From NCBI RefSeq assembly GCF_003319125.1, contig NZ_QOHG01000018.1, positions 1 to 64,000 of the forward strand: 64,000 bases of DNA. Direction: 5' to 3'. Position numbers and translations under genes: made by a program. Position 1 is the stretch's first letter. Each line of letters opens with the position of its first letter. The DNA comes from Blastococcus sp. TF02A-26. GTDB lineage: Bacteria; Actinomycetota; Actinomycetes; Mycobacteriales; Geodermatophilaceae. Shown piece by piece: positions 39,916 through 48,489 of the stretch. The notes below the pieces were generated by a model. That model was not told the DNA's origin and searched no databases. It saw nothing but the letters and a program-made list of their open reading frames with translations.

Positions 39916-39964
39916 GGCGCCACGCTGCTCCGGCTCACCCCCCTCTTCCCCAGGGAGCGAACGC

Positions 39965-41332
39965 ATGTCGCAGGCCACCGCCTCCGGGCGCGAGACGACC
40001 GAGGTCCGGGCCCGTTCCGGGCTCCGCCGTCGCCGCGGCCTGCGCATGGCCGTGGCCGGGGTGCTCGCCGGGGCGGTGCTCCTCGGCTCCGCGGCCCCCG
40101 CGCTGGCGGTCCCGGCCCCGCCGTCGAACCCCACCGACGACCAGATCGCCAGCGCCCGCGCCCAGCAGGACGCCGCCGCTGCCGAGGTCGGCCGGATCGC
40201 CGCCCTCGTGGCCGGTGCGGAGGCCGAGCTCGAGCGGCTCAACGTGCTCGCCGAGGCCGCCGGCACGGCCTTCCTCGCCGCCGAGGAGGCACGCGTGGTC
40301 GCCCAGGCCGCCGCCGACGAGGCCGCCGCCCAGCTGCAGGCCGCGGCCGACGCCGTCGCCGCCGCGCAGAGCCGGATCGGCGAGTTCGCCCGCACCAGCT
40401 ACATGAACGGCAGCCGGCTCACCACCACGCAGGCGCTCCTCGACGCCGAGGGCCCGGCCGAGCTGATCCAGCGCGCGGCGCTGCTGGAGTACGTGGGCGA
40501 CACCCAGGTCGACGTCCTCGACTCCCTGGAGCTGGCCCGCGTGCAGCAGGCCAACGCCGAGTCCCAGGCCCGTGCCACCCGTGACGCCGCGGCCGCCGCT
40601 GAGGCGCAGGCCGCGGAGGCCAAGCAGGCCGCCGACGACCAGGCGGCCACCCAGGCGGCCGCCTACAGCGAGGTCGCCGCCCAGAAGGCCCAGTACGACC
40701 AGCAGCTCGAGGCCGCGAACATCCTGCTGCTCCAGCTGCAGGGGGCGCGTGACGCCTACCAGCAGTGGCAGCAGCAGAAGGCCGCGGAAGAGGCCGCGGC
40801 CCGTGCCGCGGCCGAGCAGGCGGCGCGCGAGGCGGCTGCTGCCGCTGCCGCTGCCCGGGCGCAGGCCCAGAGCGGCGGGAGCGGGAGCGGCGGGGGCGGG
40901 GGCGGCAGCGCCGCGTCCGGCGGCAGCGGTCCCTACGTCAAGCCGACCTCCGGCCGGACCTCCAGCTGCTTCGGCTCGCGCTGGGGCTCGCTGCACGGCG
41001 GCGTCGACATCGCCGCGCCGATCGGTACGCCGATCTACGCCGCGCACAGCGGCGTGGTGGTGCGGGCCGGCGCGGCCACCGGGTTCGGCCTCGCGGTCTA
41101 CATCAAGGGCGACGACGGCGCGGTCACCGTCTACGGCCACGTCAACGACTACTTCGTCCGCGCCGGCGAGCGGGTGTCGGCCGGCGAGCAGATCGCCGAG
41201 GTCGGCAACCGCGGTCAGTCGACCGGCCCGCACCTGCACTTCGAGGTGCACCCCGGCGGCGCCACCCACGGCGGCCAGGTCGACCCCGTCCCGTGGCTGC
41301 GCGCCCGCGGGGTCAGCATCAGCGGCTGCTGA
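39965..41332 (+). CDS. Secreted M23-family peptidoglycan endopeptidase with coiled coil
   Basis: A 455-residue exported protein. The basic n-region (RRRRGLRMAV) and helix lead to the ALA cleavage zone near residue 48. A long Ala/Gln/Glu-rich coiled coil (about 60-300, with a break near 140-160) is followed by a Gly/Ser linker and an M23/LytM domain (about 325-455). Zinc ligands are seen in LHGGVDIAAP and HLHFEVH, so the peptidase should be active. The coiled coil resembles EnvC/RipA-type autoinhibitory arms. It probably cuts peptide cross-links in wall growth or division. GTSAC repeats upstream may be MtrA sites. Confidence 0.9.
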   Translation: MSQATASGRETTEVRARSGLRRRRGLRMAVAGVLAGAVLLGSAAPALAVPAPPSNPTDDQIASARAQQDAAAAEVGRIAALVAGAEAELERLNVLAEAAGTAFLAAEEARVVAQAAADEAAAQLQAAADAVAAAQSRIGEFARTSYMNGSRLTTTQALLDAEGPAELIQRAALLEYVGDTQVDVLDSLELARVQQANAESQARATRDAAAAAEAQAAEAKQAADDQAATQAAAYSEVAAQKAQYDQQLEAANILLLQLQGARDAYQQWQQQKAAEEAAARAAAEQAAREAAAAAAAARAQAQSGGSGSGGGGGGSAASGGSGPYVKPTSGRTSSCFGSRWGSLHGGVDIAAPIGTPIYAAHSGVVVRAGAATGFGLAVYIKGDDGAVTVYGHVNDYFVRAGERVSAGEQIAEVGNRGQSTGPHLHFEVHPGGATHGGQVDPVPWLRARGVSISGC

Positions 41333-41352
41333 CCACCCCCCTCCCGACACGA

Positions 41353-41389
41353 GAGCGGCCCGCCACCCCGACGGGGTGGCGGGCCGCTC
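41353..41389 (+). terminator. 17-bp bidirectional terminator
   Basis: Perfect 17-base arms (41353-41369 and 41373-41389) flank a 3-base loop between the convergent M23 peptidase and lipoprotein genes. Confidence 0.8.
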
Positions 41390-41409
41390 CGCTCAGTGAG
41401 GGCGGTCGA

Positions 41410-41913
41410 TCAGGAGCAGTTGGCGCTGCCGAACTCGTCGACGGCCTGCCCGGACGGACCGGTGAAGGCGGCCTGGAACTCCTCGTTGGCCGCCTGGAAC
41501 TGCTGCAGGCCCTCCGGCGTGGCCAGGTCCACGGAGCTGCCGACCTCGACCCAGTTGCGGAGCGCGTCGCCCAGCAGGGCCCAGTCGTCGGCGATCTCCG
41601 CCGGGGGCTCGGCGGCGTCGAAGGTCTGCGACGCCACGCCCAGCTGCTGGATGATCTGCGCCGGGTCGCTGGCCGACTGCACCGCCGTCAGGTCGCTGAC
41701 GAACGCCTCGGCGTCGGCGCAGAACGCCGCCAGCTCCTCGTCGCCGCCGGAGCTCTCGCTCGTCTCGGACGAGGAGGAGCTGCTGGAGCTGGAGCTCGAG
41801 GAGGAGGACGAGGACGAGCTGTCGTTGTCGTCGTCACCACCGCAGCCGGCCAGGAAGAGGACGGCGGCGGCCGTGGCGACCATGGGAGGGGCCAGGCGTC
41901 GGAGAGCGCGCAT
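41410..41913 (-). CDS. Lipoprotein with poly-serine linker
   Basis: A 167-residue lipoprotein with a signal peptide ending in a lipobox (FLAGC), an Asp patch, an uninterrupted run of 18 serines (about 32-49) and a helical domain (about 60-167) with two cysteines that could pair. The serine run is a spacer between membrane anchor and domain, encoded by mixed TCG/TCC/AGC codons. I do not recognise the domain. ATG 41913 is the first in-frame ATG with a basic n-region. It is single-gene, convergent with the M23 peptidase. Confidence 0.78.
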   Translation of the reverse strand: MRALRRLAPPMVATAAAVLFLAGCGGDDDNDSSSSSSSSSSSSSSSSSSETSESSGGDEELAAFCADAEAFVSDLTAVQSASDPAQIIQQLGVASQTFDAAEPPAEIADDWALLGDALRNWVEVGSSVDLATPEGLQQFQAANEEFQAAFTGPSGQAVDEFGSANCS

Positions 41914-41958
41914 GGGTCAGGACCGTAGTGGTCCGGCGCGCTGCCTGCTGTCACCCGC

Positions 41959-41964
41959 TAGCGT
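41959..41964 (+). promoter_or_regulatory. -10 box of the MBL-ligase-GMC operon
   Basis: TAGCGT ends 7 bases before the GTG at 41972, suggesting a leaderless operon message. Confidence 0.5.
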
Positions 41965-41971
41965 GCGGCGC

Positions 41972-42838
41972 GTGGACGCACCTCTGGACCCACGGCTCAC
42001 CTGGGCCCTGCCCGACCCGGGTTCCATGGCGCGCACGGCTGAGCTGGAGCCGCTGGTCACCCGCGTGCTGGCACCCAACCCGTCGGGCATGACCCTCGAC
42101 GGCACCAACACCTACGTGGTCGGCGCGCCGGGCAGCGGGCAGGCGGTCCTGGTCGACCCCGGCCCCGACGACGCGGCCCACCTGGCCGCCGTCGAGGAGG
42201 CGCTGGCCGCGCGGGACGCCCGCTGCGTCGCCGTCCTGGTGACCCACCACCACGGGGACCACGCCGAGGCGGCTCTGCCGTGGGGCGAGCGGTTCGGCGC
42301 GCAGGTGGCCGCCGCCGACCCCGCCGTGGCCGGCCCGGGTGGGCGGGTCCTGGGGCAGGGCGAGCGGCTGCGGCTGGCCGGGACGGCGCTGGACGTCGTC
42401 GCCACCCCCGGCCACTGCGCCGACCACCTCGCCTTCCGCGTCGAGTCCGGCGCGGTGCTGGTCGGCGACCACGTGCTAGGCCGTGGCACCTCGGTGATCT
42501 CCCACCCCGAGGGCGACGTCATCGCGTACCTGGAGTCGCTGCGGCGGGTGTACGACCTCGGGCCGAGCGCCCTGTACTGCGGGCACGGGCCGGAGCTGAC
42601 CGAGGACCCGCTCGCCGTCCTCGACTACTACCTGGCCCACCGCGGCTTCCGGGAGCAGCAGGTGCTGGCGGCGGTCGCCGACGGAGCCCGCAGCGTCGAC
42701 GACCTGGTGGCCACCATCTACGCCGCCGTGCCGCGGGAGGTGTGGCCCGCCGCGGCCGCCTCGACCCGCTCCATGCTCGACAAGCTGGCGCTCGAGGGCA
42801 GGCTGACCGTGTCCGGGGACGAGGTCCGCCCCGCATGA
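41972..42838 (+). CDS. MBL-fold metallohydrolase (LACTB2-like)
   Basis: A 288-residue metallo-beta-lactamase-fold enzyme with VTHHHGDHAEA as the metal motif (near residue 92), ATPGHCADH, a VGDHVL aspartate and a C-terminal winged-helix-like segment (about 220-288), the layout of LACTB2-type hydrolases. That group includes nucleases and thioester or polyketide hydrolases, so substrate is open. GTG 41972 follows a -10 box by 7 bases. The stop overlaps the ligase ATG, making this the first gene of a coupled three-gene operon. Confidence 0.87.
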   Translation: MDAPLDPRLTWALPDPGSMARTAELEPLVTRVLAPNPSGMTLDGTNTYVVGAPGSGQAVLVDPGPDDAAHLAAVEEALAARDARCVAVLVTHHHGDHAEAALPWGERFGAQVAAADPAVAGPGGRVLGQGERLRLAGTALDVVATPGHCADHLAFRVESGAVLVGDHVLGRGTSVISHPEGDVIAYLESLRRVYDLGPSALYCGHGPELTEDPLAVLDYYLAHRGFREQQVLAAVADGARSVDDLVATIYAAVPREVWPAAAASTRSMLDKLALEGRLTVSGDEVRPA

Positions 42839-44160
42839 CGGCGGTGCCGGTCGTCCGCGCCGCCGACAGCGAGCGGGACCAGCGGCGGGCCGCGGCCGCG
42901 CTGCACGCGGCGGGCGTGCGCCCCGGCGACCGGTTGCTGGTCTCCGCCGGCGCGTCCCCGGCGCTGCTGGCCGTCGTCCTCGGCGCGCTGCGCACCGGCA
43001 TCGTCCCGGTGGTCCTGGACCCGGCACTGCCGGCAGCCGAACGGGCGGAGCTCGCCGCCGACGCCGACCCGGCGCTCGACGTCGGCGACGACCCGGCGCG
43101 GCTGCTGACCGGCACGGGGGAGGCGGACCTGGTCGACGTGCCGCTGGCCCGGCCGATGCACTACACGTCCGGTACCACGGGCCGCCGGAAGGGCGTCTGG
43201 TCCGGGGTGCTCGACGAGGACGACGCCCGCGCGCTCGCCGCCGAGGAGATCGACCTGTGGGGGTTCGTCCCCGGCGACCGCCACCTCGTGCTCTCCCCGC
43301 TGCACCACTCCGCGCCGCTGCGCTTCTCCATCCACACGCTGCTGGCCGGGGGCGAGGTGCTGCTGCCCGGGCCGTTCGACGTGATCCGGGCGGCCGAGGC
43401 GATCTCCACGCTGCGGCCGACCACCGCGTTCTGCGTGCCCACCCACCTCCAGCGGCTGATCGCGCACGGACGGGTCGACTGGTCCTCCTTCCGCCGGCTG
43501 GTGCATGCCGGCGCGCCGTGTCCGGAGCCGCTGAAGCGGGCCGTGCTCGACGCGGCGCCCGAGGGCAGCGTCTGGGAGTTCTACGGCTCGACCGAGGCGC
43601 AGTTCACCGTGTGCTCGCCGGAGGACTGGCTGGCGCATCCGGGCAGCGTGGGCCGGGCCCGTCCCGGCCGGGCGCTGGAGACCGACGAGCGCGGTCAGCT
43701 GTGGTGCACCGTGCCGCGCTGGGCCCGCTTCGAGTACTGGCGCGCGCCGGAGAAGACCGCGGCGGCCTGGCGCGGGGACCGGGTCACCGTCGGTGACCTC
43801 GGCCGCGTCGACGACGACGGCCGCGGTGGTCGCATCGTGTGGCTCGACGGTCGCCGCGAGGACCTGGTCATCTCCGGCGGGGTGAACGTCTACCCCGCCG
43901 AGGTCGAGGCGGTCCTCGACACCCACCCGGGGGTCGTGGAGAGCGCCGTCGTGGGCGTTCCCGACGCGGACTGGGGGCAGCGCGTGGTCGCCGCCTACGT
44001 GGGCGACGCCGATCCGGGGGCGCTCGCGGCCTGGGCGCGGGAACGGCTGGCGCCGGCAAAGCGGCCCAAGAGTCTGCACCCGGTCGGCGAGCTGCCACGG
44101 ACCTCGACCGGCAAGGTGCGCCGGCTGGACCTGCCCGGCCTGCTCGGACTGGGGACGTGA
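42835..44160 (+). CDS. AMP-binding acyl-CoA ligase-like enzyme
   Basis: A 441-residue member of the adenylate-forming (ANL) superfamily. Core motifs are present: YTSGTTGRRKG (A3), YGSTEAQF (A5), a GD motif in VGDLGRVDDD, and the catalytic Lys in RTSTGKVRR (A10). It is about 60 residues shorter than usual, mainly before A3, which may reflect a compact subfamily. It probably activates a carboxylic acid to the CoA thioester. ATG 42835 overlaps the upstream MBL stop and its own stop overlaps the GMC start, so all three proteins are made together. Confidence 0.85.
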   Translation: MTAVPVVRAADSERDQRRAAAALHAAGVRPGDRLLVSAGASPALLAVVLGALRTGIVPVVLDPALPAAERAELAADADPALDVGDDPARLLTGTGEADLVDVPLARPMHYTSGTTGRRKGVWSGVLDEDDARALAAEEIDLWGFVPGDRHLVLSPLHHSAPLRFSIHTLLAGGEVLLPGPFDVIRAAEAISTLRPTTAFCVPTHLQRLIAHGRVDWSSFRRLVHAGAPCPEPLKRAVLDAAPEGSVWEFYGSTEAQFTVCSPEDWLAHPGSVGRARPGRALETDERGQLWCTVPRWARFEYWRAPEKTAAAWRGDRVTVGDLGRVDDDGRGGRIVWLDGRREDLVISGGVNVYPAEVEAVLDTHPGVVESAVVGVPDADWGQRVVAAYVGDADPGALAAWARERLAPAKRPKSLHPVGELPRTSTGKVRRLDLPGLLGLGT

Positions 44161-45677
44161 GCCTCCCTCGCGAGACCGACGTCGTGGTGGTCGGGGCGGG
44201 CACCTCGGGCTGCGCGCTGGCGGCCCGGCTGGCCGAGGCCGGGCGCACGGTGCTGCTCCTGGAGGCCGGCCCCGGCGAGCTCCTGCCCGAGTCCGCCGAC
44301 GCCACGACCATGCGAGCCGCCGTCCCGGGCTCGCCGGCCGCCGTGGAGGTGCCCGTCGAGCTCGCGGCCGGGGTGGGCCGGTCGGTGGTGCGCGGCCGCG
44401 GCGTGGGCGGCTCCAGCGCGGTCAACGGCTGCTACTTCATCCGCGCCACGCCGGCCGACTGCGACGGCTGGGCGATGCCCGAGTGGTCGTGGGAGGCGGT
44501 GCTGCCGTCCTTCCGCCGGCTGGAGTCCGACCGCGACCTGGGCGACTCACCGCTGCACGGCGGCGACGGTCCGGTCCCGGTCGTCCGCCCCCGGCTCGGC
44601 TACGAACCGGCGGAGGCGTTCGCCGCCGCCGCGGCGGCCCTGGGCGTGCCCGCCGAGCCGGACAAGAACGGCGGCGGGCCGGCCGGCTGCGGTCCGATGC
44701 CGGCGAACGCGGTGGACGGCCGACGGATCAGCGCGGCGACGGCGTACCTGCGCGGTCAGCCGCGGCTGACCGTGCGCGGAGGCGTCGTGGTCCGGCAGGT
44801 GCTCGTCGAGAAGGGCCGGGCGGTCGGCGTCCGCACCGACGACGGGGACGTGCGCGCCGCCGAGGTGGTCCTCTCGGCCGGGGCGGTCGGGTCGCCGGAG
44901 TTGCTGCTGCGGTCGGGCATCGGCCCCGCGGACGCGCTGCGGGCCCTCGGTCTCGCCGTCGTGGCCGACGTCCCCGGGGTGGGCGAGGGGCTGAGCGACC
45001 ACCCGATGGTGACCGTGCCGTGGCGTCCGCTCCCGGGCTTCCCGGCCCCGCCGGGGCCGGCGCTGGAGCAGGTCCTGCACGCGGCTCCGGACGGCGCGCC
45101 GGGCGGCGTCGAGGTGCTGCCGTGGTTCCGGTCCTTCGGCGTCCTGCTCCCGCCGTGGGGCGCCGCCCCGGTGGACGACGGGGTGCTCGACCTCGGGGTC
45201 TCGCTCCTGCGGCCCGACAGCCGGGGGCGGCTGTGGCTGCGGTCGGCCGATCCGGCGGATGCCCCGCGGATCGCCTACGGCTACCTCGGGTCGGCGGCGG
45301 ACCGTGCGGGGATGCGGGCGGGCGTCCGGCTGGCCACGGAGCTGCTCCGCACCGCACCGCTGGCCGGGCTGGGCGGTCCGGCGGCCGACCTGCCCGCCGG
45401 GGACGGACTGTCGTCCGCGGTCCTCGCCGACGACGCCGCGCTGGACGCCTGGATCGGCCGGCACCTCGGCACGGCGGTGCACCTGTCCGGTAGCGCGCGG
45501 ATGGGGCCCGACACGGATCCCGGCGCGGTGGTCGACGGGCGGCTGCGGGTGCGCGGCGTGGACGGCCTGCGCGTGGCCGACACCTCGGTGCTGCCGCGGG
45601 TTCCGTCGAGGGGTACCGCGGCGACCGCGGTCATGGTCGGCGAGCGGGCTGCCGAGCTGTGCGGAGGAGGCGGCTGA
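44157..45677 (+). CDS. GMC-family flavin oxidoreductase, resembles MftG
   Basis: A 506-residue FAD enzyme with the Rossmann motif VVVGAGTSGCALAARL, the GMC signature RGRGVGGSSAVNG near residue 80, and a C-terminal GMC domain with HLSGSARMG and the SRGTAATAVMVGERAA tail. Segments around DGWAMPEWSWEAVLPSFRRLESDRDL remind me of MftG, the mycofactocin-linked GMC protein, but no mycofactocin precursor or maturase genes are in this window. It likely oxidises an alcohol. GTG overlaps the ligase stop. A hairpin ends the operon. Confidence 0.83.
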   Translation: MSLPRETDVVVVGAGTSGCALAARLAEAGRTVLLLEAGPGELLPESADATTMRAAVPGSPAAVEVPVELAAGVGRSVVRGRGVGGSSAVNGCYFIRATPADCDGWAMPEWSWEAVLPSFRRLESDRDLGDSPLHGGDGPVPVVRPRLGYEPAEAFAAAAAALGVPAEPDKNGGGPAGCGPMPANAVDGRRISAATAYLRGQPRLTVRGGVVVRQVLVEKGRAVGVRTDDGDVRAAEVVLSAGAVGSPELLLRSGIGPADALRALGLAVVADVPGVGEGLSDHPMVTVPWRPLPGFPAPPGPALEQVLHAAPDGAPGGVEVLPWFRSFGVLLPPWGAAPVDDGVLDLGVSLLRPDSRGRLWLRSADPADAPRIAYGYLGSAADRAGMRAGVRLATELLRTAPLAGLGGPAADLPAGDGLSSAVLADDAALDAWIGRHLGTAVHLSGSARMGPDTDPGAVVDGRLRVRGVDGLRVADTSVLPRVPSRGTAATAVMVGERAAELCGGGG

Positions 45678-45690
45678 GCCGCCTTCCGGA

Positions 45691-45727
45691 GCGTCCCGGC
45701 GGCGCGTCGTCGCAGCCGCCGGGACGC
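45691..45727 (+). terminator. Hairpin after the GMC gene
   Basis: Thirteen-base perfect arms GCGTCCCGGCGGC and GCCGCCGGGACGC flank an 11-base loop, between convergent genes. Confidence 0.75.
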
Positions 45728-45743
45728 CGGGTCTGGGGACGCG

Positions 45744-45950
45744 TCAGCGGACGGCGGTGATCTCGTTGGTGCTGGTCTCGGTGAGCGGGGACCAGGCGTC
45801 GGGATGGCGGCGCCCGGTCTGGGCCACCCACTGCGGCGCGGGCGAGGCGCCGGTGCGGGTCGCCGGACGGGCGCTCAGGGCGACGATCAGCGTGAGGAGC
45901 ACGAACAGCCCCACCAGGACCCCGCCGATGACCAAGAGCGTCGTGAACAT
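45744..45950 (-). CDS. Small single-helix membrane protein
   Basis: A 68-residue protein with an N-terminal membrane helix (about 3-26, rich in Leu/Val/Gly) and a polar Arg/Thr-rich tail. No family recognised. ATG 45950 starts it; a divergent 195-base gap separates it from the next gene, where no further feature is seen. Confidence 0.55.
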   Translation of the reverse strand: MFTTLLVIGGVLVGLFVLLTLIVALSARPATRTGASPAPQWVAQTGRRHPDAWSPLTETSTNEITAVR

Positions 45951-46145
45951 GTACTGAACGTAAGCGCCGGACCGGTTCGTGTCACCGGATCACCGGTGGC
46001 AGATCCGTACGGACCTCCCCCGTGGATTGTGCAGGTCCTGCCAGTCCGTCCGGCGCCGACGGCAGGGGGCCCTGGCGAACGTGCCAGCGAGGCTGTCCGG
46101 CCGCCGGACGGGGTAGGAGCACGGTCCCGACGACAGGAGACCTCC

Positions 46146-46859
46146 GTGACCTCCGTGCCCCGACTGGCCGGCCAGGCCGTCGCCGTGCCGCTGGGCGCGC
46201 TCGCGCGGTGGCGCCGTGGCAAGCCGATGCACCCCCGTGGTGTCGTCGCGCGGGGCGTGCTCGAGCGCACCGGCGGAGCCGGCACCGGGGTGCCCTGGCT
46301 CGACCGGCCGGCCCGGGACGACGTGGCGGTGCGGCTCAGCCGCGGCGCGGGGCTCCCCGCCCCGTGGCCGGACCTCCTCGGGTTCGCCGTCCGCGTGCCC
46401 GAGGACGGCCGGCCGGTGGACCTGCTGCTGTCGAGCACCGGCCGCGGCGCGCTGACCCGTCAGGTCCCGGTCCTGCGGCGGGATGCCGCCGGCCCCTACT
46501 CCTCGATCATGGGGTACCGCTCGCCGGCCGGGACGCTGCGGCTGGCGGCCTGGGCGGACCGTCCGGTCCCGTCGGACCCCGAGCCGCTCGTCGCGCACCT
46601 GGGGGAGGCCCGGACGGCGTACACCCTCGCGGTCGCAACGGGTGCCGGCCCGTGGCGGCCGTTCGCCGTCCTCACGCTCGGCGAGCCGGAGGCCGGCCCG
46701 GATCCGGACGTCCGCTTCGACGCCGTCCGGTACCCGCCGCCGGGCCTGGTGGCCGACGGGCCGATGGCCCGGTTCCGCGCGCCGGCCTACGCGCGGGCGC
46801 AGCGGGAGCGCGTCCTCGCGCGGACCGGGGATACGGACCGGGGCGACTCGGAAGAGTGA
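46146..46859 (+). CDS. Uncharacterised protein, catalase-like / 'phosphodiesterase'-named family
   Basis: A 237-residue basic protein with the conserved layout HPRGVVARGVLERTGG, then VAVRLSRGAGLPAPWPDLLGFAVRV and a central SSIMGYRSPAGTLRLAAW. Similar actinobacterial proteins are often labelled phosphodiesterase but their shape is closer to the catalase-like fold; I see no heme ligand or metal site to decide, so I assign no function. GTG 46146 has AGGAGA ahead of it. It stands alone. Confidence 0.65.
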   Translation: MTSVPRLAGQAVAVPLGALARWRRGKPMHPRGVVARGVLERTGGAGTGVPWLDRPARDDVAVRLSRGAGLPAPWPDLLGFAVRVPEDGRPVDLLLSSTGRGALTRQVPVLRRDAAGPYSSIMGYRSPAGTLRLAAWADRPVPSDPEPLVAHLGEARTAYTLAVATGAGPWRPFAVLTLGEPEAGPDPDVRFDAVRYPPPGLVADGPMARFRAPAYARAQRERVLARTGDTDRGDSEE

Positions 46860-46986
46860 CGCCGGCGGCCCCGGGTGACCACACGGGGTTGCCACGGGGG
46901 ATGCTGGGTAGCCGGAGAACGACCGGAATCCCTTCGAGAGCACCGCCCTGCCGTCGCGTGCTCGGCGTCAGGAGCGTGCCGTCCGC

Positions 46987-48009
46987 GTGGACCCCGTAGA
47001 CGACCCGCGGGCAGCCGACACCGTCGGGCTGCCCGCGATCCGGGTGGCCTCCATCCCGCACCGCGACCCCTACGTGGACGCCGTCCTGCCCGCCGGTGTG
47101 GTGCGGGTCGGCCGCGAGCAGGGGCCGAGCCCGTGGCTGGACCCGGCGTACCTCACCGCGCACGCCGACGAGGTGGACGTCGTCCACGTGCACTCCGGCT
47201 ACGGGCACCTGCCCGAGGACGAGATCGTCTGCTTCACCGAGGCGATCCGCCGCACCGGCGTCCCGCTGGTGACCACCGTCCACCAGCTCCGCGACCCCGC
47301 GCAGGCCCTGCCCACCCGGCACGACGCGCACCTGCGGGCACTGCTGGCGACCGCCGAGGTCGTCTTCACGCTGACGCCCGGCGCCGCCGACGAGATCGCC
47401 GACCGGTACGGGCGGACGCCGATCGTCGTCGCGCACCCGTCGGTCGCGGTCCCCGACCCGGAGGGTGGCGGCGAGCGGGGCGTGGTCGGGCTGCCGCTGC
47501 GCTCGGGCACCTGCATGCCCGAGCCGGCCGCCCTCGTCCGGGCGGCGCTCAACGGAGCGGTCAACGGCGGTGGGCGGCTGCGGCTGTTCGTGGAGCCCGG
47601 CTTCGTGCTGCCGCCGCTCGGCGAGATGGCGGAGAGTGCGTCGCTCGAGCTCGAGCCGCTGGACGAGGAGCGGTGGGCCGCCCAGCTGCAGGAGCTGCAC
47701 GTGGCGGTGCTGCCGCAGTCCCGCGGCACGCACTCGACCGAGCTGGAAGTGTGCCGCGACGTCGGCACCCGTGTCGTGGCGCCCAGCTGCGGCTGGTTCG
47801 CCGACCAGTGGTCGGACGTGGTGACGTACGGCAACGACGAGGAGCACGGGTTCGACCCGGTGTCGCTCAACGGCGCCGTCGCGGCCGCGCTGACCCGTCC
47901 GGCCCCGCGCCCGGCCGACCGCACGTGGCGGGAGCAGCAGCGGGCGGCGGTGCAGGACGTGCACGCACAGGTGTACGCGCAGGTCGTGGGGGATCGCGTC
48001 GCGTCCTGA
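46987..48009 (+). CDS. GT-B type glycosyltransferase
   Basis: A 340-residue soluble protein resembling family 4-like glycosyltransferases. It has an N-terminal half with VDVVHVHSGYGHL and VPLVTTVHQLRD, a hinge with the AEVVFTLTPGAADEI segment, and a C-terminal half with HVAVLPQSRGTHSTELEVCRDVG, where a Glu in the E-x7-E-like position is visible. It probably moves a sugar from a nucleotide donor to an unknown acceptor. GTG 46987 is the likely start, with a weak AGGAG 12 bases upstream. A cluster of tRNAs on the other strand follows. Confidence 0.75.
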   Translation: MDPVDDPRAADTVGLPAIRVASIPHRDPYVDAVLPAGVVRVGREQGPSPWLDPAYLTAHADEVDVVHVHSGYGHLPEDEIVCFTEAIRRTGVPLVTTVHQLRDPAQALPTRHDAHLRALLATAEVVFTLTPGAADEIADRYGRTPIVVAHPSVAVPDPEGGGERGVVGLPLRSGTCMPEPAALVRAALNGAVNGGGRLRLFVEPGFVLPPLGEMAESASLELEPLDEERWAAQLQELHVAVLPQSRGTHSTELEVCRDVGTRVVAPSCGWFADQWSDVVTYGNDEEHGFDPVSLNGAVAAALTRPAPRPADRTWREQQRAAVQDVHAQVYAQVVGDRVAS

Positions 48010-48082
48010 CGCCGGGATCGCCGCGCCGGGTACCGGCGCCGTTCGCGGGTGGGCCGCTCGGGCCGGCCGCGCGGAAGAGGTG

Positions 48083-48156
48083 TGGGCAGGGGCGGGGTCG
48101 AACCGCCGACCTCTCGCTTTTCAGGCGAGCGCTCGTACCGACTGAGCTACCTGCCC
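48083..48156 (-). tRNA. tRNA-Phe (GAA)
   Basis: Minus-strand cloverleaf of 74 bases with acceptor GGGCAGG pairing CCTGCCC, anticodon loop CTGAAAA (anticodon GAA) and T-arm GGCGGTTCGACCCCGCC. Discriminator A; CCA not encoded. Last of three tRNAs in one cluster. Confidence 0.95.
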
Positions 48157-48180
48157 CAGTCCGGTGCTTCCACCGGAGAG

Positions 48181-48254
48181 CGACCCTGACGGGACTCGAA
48201 CCCGCGACCTCCGCCGTGACAGGGCGGCGCGCTAACCAACTGCGCTACAGGGCC
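48181..48254 (-). tRNA. tRNA-Asp (GTC)
   Basis: Minus-strand 74-base cloverleaf; acceptor GGCCCTG pairs CAGGGTC with one G-T pair, anticodon loop CTGTCAC (GTC), discriminator G as expected for Asp. Confidence 0.95.
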
Positions 48255-48278
48255 TTGCTGTGTCCTTCTGGTGCTGCG

Positions 48279-48351
48279 TGCCCCCAACGGGGTTCGAACC
48301 CGTGCTACCGCCTTGAAAGGGCGGCGTCCTGGACCACTAGACGATGAGGGC
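48279..48351 (-). tRNA. tRNA-Glu (TTC)
   Basis: Minus-strand 73-base cloverleaf; acceptor GCCCTCA pairs TGGGGGC with one T-G pair, anticodon loop CTTTCAA (TTC). It is first in the Glu-Asp-Phe order typical of actinomycetes. Confidence 0.95.
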
Positions 48352-48489
48352 TCGGTGTTCGCCGGGGGCGCTGAGAACTGTACATGGCCCTCCGACGCGC
48401 TCCGACAGGGGGCGTCCCGGGGGCGTCCGGCCGGCGACACGGCTGCCGCGGTGCCCTCCGTCGGCGGCGGTTGCTGGGAGGCTCGCGCG

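Noticed and set aside
39743-39964. Possible c-di-AMP (ydaO) riboswitch before the wall hydrolase gene
   Set aside because: Wall hydrolase genes in actinobacteria often have one, but I could not find its conserved core in this 222-base leader.
44157-45677. Complete mycofactocin cluster around the GMC gene
   Set aside because: No precursor peptide, radical SAM maturase or glycosyltransferase of that cluster is adjacent, so only a resemblance to MftG is claimed.
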